A DNA stretch of 64,000 nt from Candidatus Bathyarchaeota archaeon A05DMB-2 (GCA_018475625.1 JAAKEZ010000010.1:1-64000); one strand, 5' to 3'; counted from the first letter of the stretch, positions 7,887-17,228 are shown. Notes: generated by a model from the sequence alone, not told the origin. Numbers and translations are program-made.

Positions 7887-9527
7887 TTAATCAAAGCTTG
7901 ACTCCTCAGGCTTTTTTGGCGTCTTAGGTTCTTTTTCCATGCCCTTCGCTGCGATTAAATCATCTATCTTCAGAATCATATTTGCCGCTTCTGTCGCCGA
8001 CTTGATTACCTGCTGCTTCACGCGCATCGGCTCGACAACGTTAAGGTCAAGCATGTTTTTGACCCTGCCAGAAAATACGTCAACGCCGTAATAGGGGCTG
8101 TGTTGACTTTCATGCTCTGCTCTTAACGAGACCATAATGTCAATCGGGTCTAAACCAGCGTTTTCAGCCAGCATCATCGGGATTGCTTCCACCGCATCTG
8201 CGTACGCTTCAATGGCAAGTTGTTCGCGTCCACCGACCTTAACCGCGTATTTTCTCAGCGCCTTCGCTATTTCTGCCTCGGGTGCGCCGCCGCCAGCAAC
8301 TATTTTTCCGTCCTCAATAGCGTTTCTAACCACGCATAAAGCATCGTGAAGTGAACGCTCCGCTTCATCAACAACGTGTTCTGAGCCACCTCTAACCACA
8401 ATTGTGACCGCTTTCGGGTTCTTGCATTCTCGCACATAAACGAGCTTGTCGTCACCGATCTTAACTTCTTCCACTATTTTTGCTTCACCTAAAACGTCAG
8501 CTGTCAAGTCTTTGACGTTTGCGACGATTTTTGCGCCTGTTGCCCGCGCCAGTTTTTCCATGTCGCTGCTACTCACGCTTTTAACTGCTATGATGCCGCT
8601 TTTTGCCAAAAAGTGTAATGCCAAATCGTCGATGCCTTTCTCGCAGAACAAAACGTTCGCACCTGTGCTGCGTACCTGCTCTACCATCTCTTTGAGCATA
8701 CGCTCTTCTTCGTCTAGAAACAGTTTCATCTGGTCTGGGCTTTCGATGTTGATTTTTGCGTCGAACTCGGTTTTCTCAATCTCCAGCTTGGCGTTCAGCA
8801 ACGCTATTTTCGCTTTTTCTATGCGTTTAGGCATTTGGCTGCTGGCAATTTCCTTGTCAATAACCATGCCTCGCACGAGTTCGGTATCTTCCAAGCTTTT
8901 GCCGTGTTTCTTAAGGACTTTTATGAGGTCGATATCAGCTTTGATCTTCCCATTTGTTTCCTCAGCAACCTGCTTTACTGCATCTACTGCGAGTCTTGCG
9001 AAGTGTTCTTTTGCGCTCGTTATGCCTTTGCTACCCATGGAGGTCAAAGCAACGTTAACTAAGAGCGCATCGTCTTTTATGCTAACGGGCATTGCTATTT
9101 GCTCTAGTGCTTCTTTGGCTTTGTCCGCGGCTTTTTTGTAGCCGTCTATGATAATAGTTGGATGGACGTTCTGATCAAGAAGATTCTCAGCTTTTGATAA
9201 GAGTTCGCCGGCCAGCACTACAGACGTCGTCGTGCCGTCGCCAACTTCGTTGTCTTGCGCTTTTGCAACTTCAACCATCATCTTCGCGGCAGGATGCTGC
9301 ACGTCAAGTTCCTTTAGGATTGTTGCGCCGTCATTGGTTATGGTTACGTCTCCTAGACTGCTTACGAGCATTTTATCCATTCCGCGTGGTCCAAGAGTGG
9401 TTTTTACAGTTTCCGCTACTATTTTGGCTGCCATAATGTTGTTTTTTTGTGCCTCTTTTCCCGTTGTTCTTCCTGTCCCTTCTTTTAAGACAAGGATAGG
9501 TATGTTTCCTGAAGGTACAGCTGCCAT
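7887..9527 (-). CDS. thermosome subunit (group II chaperonin)
   Basis: A 546-aa subunit of the archaeal ATP-dependent folding chamber. Signatures include [30 protein letters not shown] and the nucleotide-binding [15 protein letters not shown], plus the later [16 protein letters not shown]. The C-terminus ends [12 protein letters not shown] rather than the Gly/Met tail of many thermosomes. ATG 9527 is preceded by a box A (TTATAAAAA on the minus strand, about 9582-9590). A palindromic element upstream of box A is shared in part with the nearby regulator's promoter (see 9614-9644). Confidence 0.96.
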   Translation of the reverse strand: MAAVPSGNIPILVLKEGTGRTTGKEAQKNNIMAAKIVAETVKTTLGPRGMDKMLVSSLGDVTITNDGATILKELDVQHPAAKMMVEVAKAQDNEVGDGTTTSVVLAGELLSKAENLLDQNVHPTIIIDGYKKAADKAKEALEQIAMPVSIKDDALLVNVALTSMGSKGITSAKEHFARLAVDAVKQVAEETNGKIKADIDLIKVLKKHGKSLEDTELVRGMVIDKEIASSQMPKRIEKAKIALLNAKLEIEKTEFDAKINIESPDQMKLFLDEEERMLKEMVEQVRSTGANVLFCEKGIDDLALHFLAKSGIIAVKSVSSSDMEKLARATGAKIVANVKDLTADVLGEAKIVEEVKIGDDKLVYVRECKNPKAVTIVVRGGSEHVVDEAERSLHDALCVVRNAIEDGKIVAGGGAPEAEIAKALRKYAVKVGGREQLAIEAYADAVEAIPMMLAENAGLDPIDIMVSLRAEHESQHSPYYGVDVFSGRVKNMLDLNVVEPMRVKQQVIKSATEAANMILKIDDLIAAKGMEKEPKTPKKPEESSFD

Positions 9528-9581
9528 GTTTGATCACTCTCCTGACTTTCTTGCTAAGAGCGAAACTTTACATAGCAGTTT

Positions 9582-9644
9582 TTTATAATGCAAGATTCTC
9601 AAATATAAATCTTCTTGTTGACTAATGATTGACTTGTTCAACAA
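9582..9644 (-). promoter_or_regulatory. thermosome promoter with upstream operator-like sites
   Basis: Reading on the minus strand, box A TTATAAAAA lies at about 9590-9582. Upstream of it are CTTGTTGAC (9614-9622, plus-strand notation) and the perfect palindrome TTGTTCAACAA (9634-9644). CTTGTTGAC recurs at 10395-10403 in the promoter of the adjacent winged-helix gene, followed in both places by a similar AAT/ATT stretch. The rest of the 9645-9936 gap holds no gene that I can support; an open frame at 9685-9888 looks random. Confidence 0.45.
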
Positions 9645-9936
9645 TTATGAAAACAGTGAACCTCAAATAGTAAAAGAAACAATTTTAATCTGCTGAAAGA
9701 CGCCCAGTTGCTGAAGCACTCTCCACGAGATGAGTGGAACAGGGCACAAATAGCAATTGGGCAAGGCACACAGTTGAGGGATATTTGAGGGATATCGCGA
9801 GGAAACTTTTCAGGTAAACGTAATATATACCGATCTTAGGACTCCCAGGTGAAACCCGAGAGCGAGTGTACATCCAACCACTCATCAATGACCTGCAAGT
9901 TTACCGGCTTAGCAAACGAAAAATGATTTTTGGCTT

Positions 9937-10362
9937 CTATCGTGAGACGAGACCCAGGGTTTGGTCGACAGCCTCAGCAACTTCGATGATGTCCTCAAAT
10001 AGACGTGCAACGTCTCTCTGAATTTCCTTCACCGTATTTTTCAGACTTCTTTCTCTGAGCTTATACTTGCCTTCGTGAAAAATCACTAAACCGCTCTTCA
10101 TCATTTTGTTGAGATGGTGTACCATCGTGCCCCTAGTCAAGGAAAGTTTCTCAGCCAACTCATCGCTGGTCAAACCATTATCGTGTGCAGCGGCTTCGAT
10201 TAAATTTTTGAGGATAAAATATGCTGTTTTTTGCTTATCCCTGGACTCTAAGAAACCAAATGTTCGGCATATCCATTCAAGATCAGTCTCATACTCAACA
10301 GTTGAGGGTTTCCTCACCGACAAGAGAACATATTCTGCAAGCGATTCCTCATTCAACGCCAT
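9937..10362 (-). CDS. winged-helix transcriptional regulator, 141 aa
   Basis: An ArsR/MarR-like winged-helix protein. The helix-turn-helix is at about residues 62-90 (LTSDELAEKLSLTRGTMVHHLNKM), followed by the wing LVIFHEGKYKLRERS and a C-terminal helix that probably dimerises (VARLFEDIIEVAEAVDQTLG). Its position next to thermosome and Hsp20, and the shared CTTGTTGAC element in both promoters, suggest a heat-shock or stress regulator with autoregulation. That role is inference; no direct homology to Phr is claimed. Confidence 0.75.
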   Translation of the reverse strand: MALNEESLAEYVLLSVRKPSTVEYETDLEWICRTFGFLESRDKQKTAYFILKNLIEAAAHDNGLTSDELAEKLSLTRGTMVHHLNKMMKSGLVIFHEGKYKLRERSLKNTVKEIQRDVARLFEDIIEVAEAVDQTLGLVSR

Positions 10363-10394
10363 ATTCCCACTTTCCTACGCGAAATTCTCATCGT

Positions 10395-10440
10395 CTTGTT
10401 GACGAATTATTATTTCAGTAAAATTTAAATATTTTTAGTC
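10395..10440 (-). promoter_or_regulatory. promoter of the winged-helix regulator with CTTGTTGAC site
   Basis: On the minus strand an A/T-rich box (AAATATTTAAATTTT, about 10437-10423) would place the transcript start near 10400, on top of CTTGTTGAC (10395-10403, plus notation). A site at the start point fits repression. The divergent gene at 10483 shares this intergenic region. Confidence 0.35.
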
Positions 10441-10482
10441 GACATATAAATTTTTTGCGAAAATCGTCGAGGAGGAATCAGC

Positions 10483-11028
10483 ATGATGTCCCAAGAGCCT
10501 ATCGGGCTTGGGCTATCTTTGAATGAAACCTCCAAACTAAGATCAGCCTCTCTGAGCGATATTGTTAGCATTCTTGAACTTTTCAAAGCAGAGTGCAGAG
10601 CCAGAGGTTGGCATATAAGCCGCAACGAAGATTGGGTAAAAGCAGACAATGAATATCACAATTTCATATGCGCTCGACCACCCATTAACACATACTCATT
10701 TAGAAAGATCGCTGAGAAAGCAAAATGCATTGTTATCGAAAGAGGCGCATACACGATAGTTGACGCTGCATACACAGCTTGGTTATTATCTGAACCTCCA
10801 ACGCAGACTCAAGAGGAGCTGGCAAAAGTTATCACTGAAAATCAAGCATTGTCTGAAAAAACAGCTTTGTACTGCCTCAGCAACATGGCTAAAGGTGGCA
10901 TTGTTTGTTTGATATTAAACAGAACACAGAGCCGGGTTTTCAAATTCTTTGAAAACTTCCTTAAAAGCAAAATAAACAAAGTGTTTTCTCGAGATATCAA
11001 TAAGGCTCAGGTTACTGTATCTGCTTAA
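10483..11028 (+). CDS. hypothetical protein, 181 aa
   Basis: Not recognised. It has a strong Shine-Dalgarno site (GGAGGAATCAGC before ATG 10483), so the start is well supported. The product looks soluble and helical, with no signal peptide; the basic C-terminal part (FFENFLKSKINKVFSRDINK) is notable. It is divergent from the winged-helix regulator and followed 23 bp later by a GNAT-like gene, probably in one operon. Confidence 0.65.
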   Translation: MMSQEPIGLGLSLNETSKLRSASLSDIVSILELFKAECRARGWHISRNEDWVKADNEYHNFICARPPINTYSFRKIAEKAKCIVIERGAYTIVDAAYTAWLLSEPPTQTQEELAKVITENQALSEKTALYCLSNMAKGGIVCLILNRTQSRVFKFFENFLKSKINKVFSRDINKAQVTVSA

Positions 11029-11051
11029 CAAATTCTTTCGAGGGAGACAAA

Positions 11052-11513
11052 ATGGGATTGAAACTGCATCCAGTTTCAAGCGAAGAGATAACTGAAGTTG
11101 AAGAGTTCTTCACACAATCTTCGATAAGAGAATTCAGGGAATTCTTTCCAGTGGAGATGGCAGATTTTGCAGCAGAACACTTTAACAAGCAAGAATTCTT
11201 CTACACTGCAAGAAACAACGGTGAACTCGTAGGGGCAATACATTTCTCCATCCAAGGAGGAGTAGGGCATTTGGCAGCAATCCAGGTTAAGAAAGACTTA
11301 CCTCTCAATCTACGGGAGAGAATTAGACATAAACTCTTCCAAAAATTCATTAAATCCTGCAATGAGAAGGAGTGCCATCTATCTCTCGTGTGGATTCCGT
11401 ACCAGTACCGGGATGCTATAGATTATTATCTTAAACAAGGCTTTGAAAAAGAGTATACAGCGAGAAACTTCTGGTACAAAAATGACTTCATCCTACTTAC
11501 AAAAGAATTGTAA
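11052..11513 (+). CDS. GNAT-like acetyltransferase
   Basis: A 153-aa protein with the overall layout of a GCN5-related N-acetyltransferase: FYTARNNGELVGAIHFSIQGGVGHLAAIQVKKDLP forms strands 2-4, followed by a helix in the acetyl-CoA position (LRERIRHKLFQKFIKSC) and the late IDYYLKQGFEKEY strand-helix typical of the fold. The canonical R/Q-x-x-G-x-G/A loop is replaced by LPLNLRERI, so CoA binding is not certain. GAGGGAGACAAA precedes ATG 11052. Second gene of the operon starting at 10483. Confidence 0.65.
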   Translation: MGLKLHPVSSEEITEVEEFFTQSSIREFREFFPVEMADFAAEHFNKQEFFYTARNNGELVGAIHFSIQGGVGHLAAIQVKKDLPLNLRERIRHKLFQKFIKSCNEKECHLSLVWIPYQYRDAIDYYLKQGFEKEYTARNFWYKNDFILLTKEL

Positions 11514-11550
11514 TCAAGGCTTTGGACAGAGTTGCTTTGCTCGGTCAACG

Positions 11551-12171
11551 CTAAAGGGTTGGTAAATAGTGGCTCACACCGTTTATAATGTATTGTACAG
11601 CTATTGCCGCTATCAAAAGCGCCATGATCCTTGCGATTATAGCAGAACCAGACTTGCCCAAGAATTTGTGAACTGGATCGATAAGCCTTAGAAGCACCCA
11701 TACAAGGATGAACACGATCACAACTGAAATTACGGTAATGGTAATTCCGAACTCTTGCAGGCTGAATATAGTTGTTGTTATGGCTCCTGGACCGACTAGT
11801 AGCGGCACAGCAATTGGAACCGCACTCAAGCTTTCAAGAGAACCAGCAGGTTCATGCCATTCGCCTTCAATTAAAAGCTTAATGGCTATTACCAACAACA
11901 GTATGCCACCAGCGATCATGAAGCTGTAAATTGAGATGTTGAAATAGGTAAGAATCCATTGCCCTGTTAAAGCGAAGATTATGAGAAGAAAGAAACCAGT
12001 AAGGGTTGCAGAGCGGAAAACACGTCTTCTTTCGTCTTTATCCAATTTTTTTGTTAAGCCAATGAAAATTGGAATGTTCCCGAAAGGGTCCACTATTATA
12101 AAGAGTGCCAATATCGCTTTAGCCAAGTTTGGAATACTCTCTGCCATTAATGCGACGAACAGTTGAAGCAT
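11551..12171 (-). CDS. MarC family integral membrane protein
   Basis: A six-helix membrane protein of the MarC/UPF0056 family, whose biochemical function is unsettled. The family landmarks LFIIVDPFGNIPIFIGLT, PIAVPLLVGPGAITTTI and the final IIARIMALLIAAIAVQYIINGV are all present. ATG 12171 (207 residues) is chosen because GGTGATG precedes it; the frame is open to 12213. It stands alone on this strand. The 240 bp upstream (12214-12456) contain no gene that I can support. Confidence 0.88.
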   Translation of the reverse strand: MLQLFVALMAESIPNLAKAILALFIIVDPFGNIPIFIGLTKKLDKDERRRVFRSATLTGFFLLIIFALTGQWILTYFNISIYSFMIAGGILLLVIAIKLLIEGEWHEPAGSLESLSAVPIAVPLLVGPGAITTTIFSLQEFGITITVISVVIVFILVWVLLRLIDPVHKFLGKSGSAIIARIMALLIAAIAVQYIINGVSHYLPTL

Positions 12172-12456
12172 GAGCACATCACCTGAGACGCTTTCCTCGA
12201 AGTGACAAAACAATCAAATGTTTCAGTCAATCGTATATACTTTTTGACCTTCTGATCGCAGAGATCTCCTGCAGTTTGTTTCGGCGGCGAATTTATCTCT
12301 TGGAGGCTTGAAATCCAATTCGTACACCAAAACTTGCTTAGATGCTGTTACACATCAATTATGGGACAACACAACCCTTTCAAAGGGCACCATAATCCTA
12401 TAGCAAGAGTCTAAATATGAAAGTATTTGTCATGTCTTTGCTGACTGAGGCGTTGT

Positions 12457-12873
12457 TTAGTCTTTTTCTAGCCCTATTCTCTTTAGAAGCCTGTTCGAGA
12501 TAAGAATGATGACAACGAGAAACGTAACCACGCCTGCCAAAGGATAATCACCTATCCCAGTTGTTAAGCCGATGGCGGCAGAAGCCCACAAGCTGGCGGC
12601 GGTTGTTATACCCTGCACCTTGTCCTTCTCCGCCCATATAGTTCCTGCACCTATAAAACCGATTCCCGCCACGATACCAGCGGCTATCCTTGCCGGGTCC
12701 ATGCTGAAGCTTATCGAAACTATGGTGAAGAGGCAAGAGCCGAGCGAAACAAGCATGTGCGTTCGCAGTCCCGCGGGTTTATGGATTAACTCCCGTTCTA
12801 TGCCCACGACGGCGCCAAACGCCACCGCCAATAACAGGCTCGCTAGGGTTTCCAAGGTCATTGAGGTTGCCAT
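12457..12873 (-). CDS. MgtC/SapB family membrane protein
   Basis: A 138-aa protein with four hydrophobic segments and the MgtC N-domain signature: LLLAVAFGAVVGIERELIHKPAGLRTHMLVSLGSCLF, then AGIVAGIGFIGAGTIW and ITTAASLWASAAIGLTTGIG. MgtC proteins are inner-membrane factors tied to Mg2+ limitation or ATP synthase control in bacteria; the archaeal role is unknown. It lacks the C-terminal soluble domain of Salmonella MgtC, as most short homologs do. Divergent from the L14e gene. Confidence 0.88.
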   Translation of the reverse strand: MATSMTLETLASLLLAVAFGAVVGIERELIHKPAGLRTHMLVSLGSCLFTIVSISFSMDPARIAAGIVAGIGFIGAGTIWAEKDKVQGITTAASLWASAAIGLTTGIGDYPLAGVVTFLVVIILISNRLLKRIGLEKD

Positions 12874-12986
12874 AAAAATGACTACACTCCAGAAGTATAA
12901 AAATCAATGCGCAATTTTCTTTATGTCAAACTTAAATATGCCATCAGGGTTCACTATTTCCGTTATAGAACAGGAGATTCTGGATT

Positions 12987-13271
12987 ATGCCCGCAATAGA
13001 AGTAGGCAGAGTATGCGTGAAAATGGCAGGTCGCGAAGCTGGCAAAAAATGCGTCATAGTAGACGTCATGGACAAGAGTTTCGTCATTGTAACTGGACCG
13101 AAAAAAGTTACAGGCGTAAAACGCCGAAGAGTCAACATCAACCATCTTCAGCCTCTACCGGACAAGCTTGACATTAAGCGTGGCGCCTCAGACGAGGAAG
13201 TTACCCAAATCTTGGAAGACGCTGGCAAACTGAAGGAGATGGCGCAATCCGTCAAACTCTCACAGGTATAA
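12987..13271 (+). CDS. rpl14e: 50S ribosomal protein L14e
   Basis: A 94-aa archaeal/eukaryotic ribosomal protein with a KOW-type SH3 fold: [34 protein letters not shown] and the basic [18 protein letters not shown] box A-like ACTTAAATAT lies at about 12929 and a Shine-Dalgarno-like GGAGATTCTGG before ATG 12987. The next gene, cbf5, starts 62 bp downstream; L14e-Cbf5 adjacency is common in archaea. Confidence 0.95.
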   Translation: MPAIEVGRVCVKMAGREAGKKCVIVDVMDKSFVIVTGPKKVTGVKRRRVNINHLQPLPDKLDIKRGASDEEVTQILEDAGKLKEMAQSVKLSQV

Positions 13272-13333
13272 TGTAAAAACTCTTAATACCATTAACCTCT
13301 TTTTCTAAACATCAAAGGAGCTCTAAACCCTAA

Positions 13334-14344
13334 ATGCCCAGAACACTTCCTCCGTGGGAAACTATGCGCGAAACTCTCACAAAGGCAGTGGACACCACTG
13401 ACCCTAAACACGGCTGCCCGCCACAGGAGAGAACCGCCGCAGACTACATACGCTACGGTGTTATAAACCTCGACAAGCCCGCAGGACCAACAAGCCACGA
13501 AGTCGCCGCATGGACAAAAAGAATCATGCACCTGACCCATATAGGACACGGCGGAACCCTCGACCCAAACGTCACAGGCGTCCTACCCATCACATTGGAG
13601 GAAGCCACAAAAATCGTTCAGGCACTCCTACGCAGCGGCAAAGAATACGTCTGCGTCATGAAACTCCACGGCGACGCAGAAGAACAGCGAATAAAAGCGG
13701 TTCTTGCCGAGTTCGAAGCCCTCATTTACCAGCGCCCACCCCTCCGAGCCTCAGTCAAACGGCAACTTAGAACCAGACGCATCTATTACATCGACTATTT
13801 GGAAACTGATGGGCGCAACGTGCTCTTCAAAGTCGGCTGCGAAGGCGGAACTTACATCCGCAAACTCTGCTACGACATCGGAGAAATTCTCGGCGTCGGC
13901 GCCCACATGCAAGAGCTTCGCCGAACCCGCGCAGGCCCATTCACCGAAAACAGCAGCACTCGCGTCACCCTGCACGATGTGGCTTACTGGTTCGGGGAAT
14001 ATGAAACGCAAAAAGACCCATCCATACTGCATCGGTTTATCCAACCAATGGAAAATGCTCTGGCATTAATCCCCAAAATCACCGTACGCGACAGTGCGGT
14101 GGACGCGCTCTGCCACGGAGCTAACCTAACCGCGCCAGGCGTGCTCTCAGCCGAAACAGGCATAGAAAAAGGCGTGCTTACGGCGATTTTCACCCTGAAA
14201 GGTGAGGCTGTCGCCCTCGCGAAAGCTCTAGCCACCACGGAGGAAATCATCAACTTGAAACACGGCGTTGTGGCAGCCATGCAGCGGATTCTCATGCCCC
14301 GAGGCACATACCCCAAAGTCTGGAAAAGCGGTAACAAGACGTGA
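13334..14344 (+). CDS. cbf5: Cbf5, H/ACA RNP and tRNA pseudouridine synthase
   Basis: The catalytic subunit of archaeal H/ACA ribonucleoproteins, which isomerise uridines in rRNA and tRNA (with Nop10, Gar1, L7Ae). The TruB-family catalytic motif GHGGTLDPNVTGVLP carries the essential Asp. GVINLDKPAGPTSHEV precedes it, and ALLRSGKEYVCVMKLHGD and GGTYIRKLCYDIG follow. A PUA domain is at about residues 245-330 (ALIPKITVRDSAVDALCHGA). Length 336 aa is normal. Its TGA overlaps the next start as GTGA. Confidence 0.96.
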   Translation: MPRTLPPWETMRETLTKAVDTTDPKHGCPPQERTAADYIRYGVINLDKPAGPTSHEVAAWTKRIMHLTHIGHGGTLDPNVTGVLPITLEEATKIVQALLRSGKEYVCVMKLHGDAEEQRIKAVLAEFEALIYQRPPLRASVKRQLRTRRIYYIDYLETDGRNVLFKVGCEGGTYIRKLCYDIGEILGVGAHMQELRRTRAGPFTENSSTRVTLHDVAYWFGEYETQKDPSILHRFIQPMENALALIPKITVRDSAVDALCHGANLTAPGVLSAETGIEKGVLTAIFTLKGEAVALAKALATTEEIINLKHGVVAAMQRILMPRGTYPKVWKSGNKT

Positions 14345-14958
14345 CCCCCAAAAAACCAGATACGGAGCACTACTTCGCAGCGTTTCCTCAGTCAGAAAAC
14401 AAACTTGGCATGGTTCAAACGCGCCTGCGAGGAAAAACCTTCAAGTTCCTGACCGCTGCAAGTGTCTTCTCCAAGAAACGCGTAGATTTGGGCACCAGAC
14501 TGCTCATCGAAACCATGATTCTCCCCCAAACAGGCCACCTACTGGATGTGGGTTGCGGATACGGCGCCGTGGGCATAGTAGCAGCCGCCTTCAACCCGCA
14601 GTTAAGCGTTGTCATGACGGACGTGAACATGCGCGCGGTTCACCTCACAAGACGAAATCTTGAGCTGAACAAGGTAAAGAACGCTGAAGTCCGACATGGC
14701 GCCCTCTACGAGGCAGTTAAGGTGCTGCGCTTCAACTGTATTCTCTCAAACCCGCCCGTAAGCGCGGGCATGGAAACCGTCAAAGCCATTATAACTCAAG
14801 CGCCGCAAGTTATGGCGGAAAATGCCTCTTTACAGATGGTTATCCGCTCCAAAATCGGCGCCAAAATGTTACCTAAAGTTTTCACTGAAACCTTCGGCGG
14901 TTGCCAAGTTCTCGCGAGGAAAAGCGGGTACCGCGTTCTCATGGCTGAAAAACGCTGA
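14341..14958 (+). CDS. class I SAM-dependent methyltransferase (RsmC-like)
   Basis: A 205-aa methyltransferase of the MTS/RsmC type. The SAM-binding motif LLDVGCGYGAVGIVAA is at about residue 60, the acidic ribose-binding residue is in SVVMTDVNMRAV, and the catalytic NPPVSAG matches the N-P-P-F/Y of N-methyltransferases acting on bases. Coupling to cbf5 through a GTGA overlap suggests an RNA modification role, probably rRNA or tRNA. The exact target base cannot be read from sequence. Confidence 0.88.
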   Translation: MTPKKPDTEHYFAAFPQSENKLGMVQTRLRGKTFKFLTAASVFSKKRVDLGTRLLIETMILPQTGHLLDVGCGYGAVGIVAAAFNPQLSVVMTDVNMRAVHLTRRNLELNKVKNAEVRHGALYEAVKVLRFNCILSNPPVSAGMETVKAIITQAPQVMAENASLQMVIRSKIGAKMLPKVFTETFGGCQVLARKSGYRVLMAEKR

Positions 14959-14965
14959 CGCCGCT

Positions 14966-16285
14966 TCAATTTGCGGCATCCCTGTCTGAATTGCTGTGAC
15001 TTAGCAAAGAGGCGAGCCACGCGGAAACAGCCAAAAATAATGCTGCACTTATGAACGTTATGGAGTAACCGAGGAAAAACGAGGTGACCCCTGAAATCAG
15101 CGAGCCGAGCATCGAGGCTATTCCCACCAGTGCGCTGTAAACTCCTAGGGATGAGCCCTGTCTTCCGCTGTGAAGCGAGTTGAAAACCATAGTGTTCGAC
15201 GCAGTGTAATAGACCGCGTACGCGAATCCTGCCGCTAGCGGATAGAAAATCAGCACAGGCGCTAGGAACAGCACCCCTGTAACAATGTATAAGGATACGC
15301 CTAGAAAGCCGTATCCTAAGGATCTGAGCACGAGCCCGCCGATTGTTGCTTTCACGGGAGACTTTTTCTCAGTGTAAGGTCCAGCATACTTGAATGAGAC
15401 TATCTGGACCACCATTGTCACAGTCGTGACGAGGAAAATCAGGAAGTCGGATACGTTATTCGCCTGCAAAGAGGGCACAATGGATGTGTTGAAAATACCA
15501 GATGCCAAGTAGAACATGAAAATCGAGAAGTACAGGATGGGTATCTGCCTCGTCAACTCGCACTTGATGTCCCGGAAAATCCTCTTGAAATCATTCAAAC
15601 GCGGAATCCTCAGGAAAAAGAGTGGAACAGCGAGAATCCTGTGGAAGAAGCTGGGTTTGTTCAGGGCTATAACTTGACGTTCGAACACCACGCTGGGTTC
15701 TTTAATCATGAGCACGGACAGCGCCGCGGAGATGACTGATAGAATAGCCAAGGGAATCACAAGATAATGTAGAGGGAAGAAAGCTCTCCAGCCCACACTG
15801 AGAACCAGTCCAACTGTTTGCCCGACGCTCATGGCCATGGAGAACCTGGCAAACGCTGTTGCCCACTTCTGTTTGCGCTCCGTCTCCATTATGAGCAGGT
15901 TCAAGGGTGTCGTTGACGCAGTGGTGGCGAATGAAAACGCCGCGTACAGCAAGGAAACTATGTATCCCGTAGTGGCGAAGAGGAACAATATCAGAATCAC
16001 AGCAGTCGTCAAGTAGCTTGCCACGATCATGGTTTTTCTCCAGTGGAAGCGGTCTGTAACGAATCCCCACATCATCGCCGCGGGCACACTGACCGCGTTG
16101 AACAAAGTGATGGCCAATGCCACATCGATTACTGTTCCGTGGAGGTTGAGTATTAGCAGCTGGATTAACGTGCCAACAGGTCCTAACGCGATGTTAAAGG
16201 GGATGATGGCACCTACCCAAGCGACAGGCTTTCGAATTCGAGCCGCGTTTCGCCATTTTTCCCATGTATTCCTTGAATCCTTCAA
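14966..16285 (-). CDS. MFS transporter
   Basis: A 439-aa major facilitator protein with about twelve membrane segments. The loop 2-3 motif is FVTDRFHWRKTMI, close to the G-x-x-x-D-R/K-x-G-R-R/K consensus with Phe-Val for Gly. It has an amphipathic cytosolic loop between helices 6 and 7 (FHRILAVPLFFLRIPRLNDFKRIFRDIK). Substrate unknown. It converges with the RsmC-like gene (7 bp apart), and its start faces the tRNA-Ser gene. Confidence 0.85.
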   Translation of the reverse strand: MKDSRNTWEKWRNAARIRKPVAWVGAIIPFNIALGPVGTLIQLLILNLHGTVIDVALAITLFNAVSVPAAMMWGFVTDRFHWRKTMIVASYLTTAVILILFLFATTGYIVSLLYAAFSFATTASTTPLNLLIMETERKQKWATAFARFSMAMSVGQTVGLVLSVGWRAFFPLHYLVIPLAILSVISAALSVLMIKEPSVVFERQVIALNKPSFFHRILAVPLFFLRIPRLNDFKRIFRDIKCELTRQIPILYFSIFMFYLASGIFNTSIVPSLQANNVSDFLIFLVTTVTMVVQIVSFKYAGPYTEKKSPVKATIGGLVLRSLGYGFLGVSLYIVTGVLFLAPVLIFYPLAAGFAYAVYYTASNTMVFNSLHSGRQGSSLGVYSALVGIASMLGSLISGVTSFFLGYSITFISAALFLAVSAWLASLLSHSNSDRDAAN

Positions 16286-16419
16286 AACGCGTTATCCCCT
16301 TCACACTTGAGCCTGTACCCTTTTATAATAATTATTCAGTCTGTGTGTGCAGAAAACACAAATAACGGAGACTTTACACTCTACTAACAAGCTGACGCAA
16401 GCAGGGTAGAGTCCATTGA

Positions 16420-16526
16420 GCCGGGGTCTCCTAGCCAGGAAGGGAGCAAGCCTGGAGATTCCCTGTCGGGAACCAAGCAGCTTGTGGCCTCTCGGGGCCG
16501 CGGGGGTTCAAATCCCCCTCCCGGCG
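16420..16526 (+). tRNA. tRNA-Ser(GGA) with a 21-nt intron
   Basis: Acceptor GCCGGGG pairs with TCCCGGC (16519-16525, one G-T) with discriminator G, as in archaeal tRNA-Ser. The D stem is TCCT/GGGA. The anticodon stem CAAGC (16447-16451) pairs with GCTTG (16480-16484). The loop reads CT-GGA-G, then an insert, then A. The insert 16458-16478 sits between positions 37 and 38, holds TTCCC/GGGAA, and forms a bulge-helix-bulge with CTGG/CCAA-like pairing. The long variable arm GTGGCC/GGCCGC confirms class II. T arm GGGGG-TTCAAAT-CCCCC. CCA not encoded. Confidence 0.92.
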
Positions 16527-16655
16527 CTTTTTCGGCAAGTTTCTGGGAGTGAAAAGCTGCAGATTGTTCGTTTTTGGATTTGTTGTTTGATTTACGTAAG
16601 GTTAAATAGTCTGATGTGCTACGTTATTTTAGAAAAGTGTTACTGAAGTGATGAC

Positions 16656-17228
16656 TTGACTTACTTCAACTCTCGAGACATGGCCGCAATAGCGATATGC
16701 GCAGCCCTTTGGGGCGTATTGAACTCCATTTTCTCCCCTGTATTCTTTAGCATGACCCATCTTCCGTTCTTTTGTGACCTCATCGGCTTCTCAGTACTGA
16801 CTTTGGCTGCTTGGTGGGTGAGAAAGTTTGGGGCAATAACGATGATCGGCGTAATAGCCACGGTTATAAACTTTGCAATGATACCAACCGCAGTTCACTT
16901 TTTGGGATTTACAGCCGCCAGCATATTCTTCGATTTAACAATTTCGCTCGTCGGATTTAACAAGCCTTTCAGCAAGAAGGCTTACACGATTGCAAGCATG
17001 ATGCCCATTTCAATTGTTTCAGCGGCTTTGGCGGGATACCTTATCGGCACTTTTTTCATGGCTAATCCTGCGGGAGGTGCCCTCGGCTGGGCAGGCTTGC
17101 ACGCCATAGGCGGAGTCGTAGGCGGCGCAATTGGAACATCACTTGTGACTGGGCTAAACGCCCGTAGAATCGCGGTCAACAGCGGATATAGGGAAACGCA
17201 ACCCAACGTTATGCGTGATTCCGATTGA
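16656..17228 (+). CDS. ECF-type transporter S-component-like membrane protein
   Basis: A 190-aa protein with about five or six hydrophobic segments and the small-residue-rich helices typical of energy-coupling-factor S components (MAAIAICAALWGVLNSIFSP, GALGWAGLHAIGGVVGGAIG). The layout recalls vitamin or metal uptake S components; the substrate cannot be named. TTG 16656 is supported by GTGATG six bases upstream; ATG 16680 is the alternative. It overlaps the next methyltransferase gene, so both are co-translated. Confidence 0.7.
   Translation: MTYFNSRDMAAIAICAALWGVLNSIFSPVFFSMTHLPFFCDLIGFSVLTLAAWWVRKFGAITMIGVIATVINFAMIPTAVHFLGFTAASIFFDLTISLVGFNKPFSKKAYTIASMMPISIVSAALAGYLIGTFFMANPAGGALGWAGLHAIGGVVGGAIGTSLVTGLNARRIAVNSGYRETQPNVMRDSD

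Noticed and set aside
8446-9141. A 231-codon open frame antisense to the thermosome gene
   Set aside because: It is a codon-bias shadow of the strongly conserved chaperonin on the other strand; the peptide is Ser-rich and low complexity.
9685-9888. A 67-codon minus-strand frame between thermosome and its neighbour regulator
   Set aside because: No ribosome-binding site, irregular composition, and no resemblance to a protein family.
12572-13171. A 199-codon plus-strand frame across mgtC and rpl14e
   Set aside because: It overlaps two well-supported genes in other frames and has no family resemblance.
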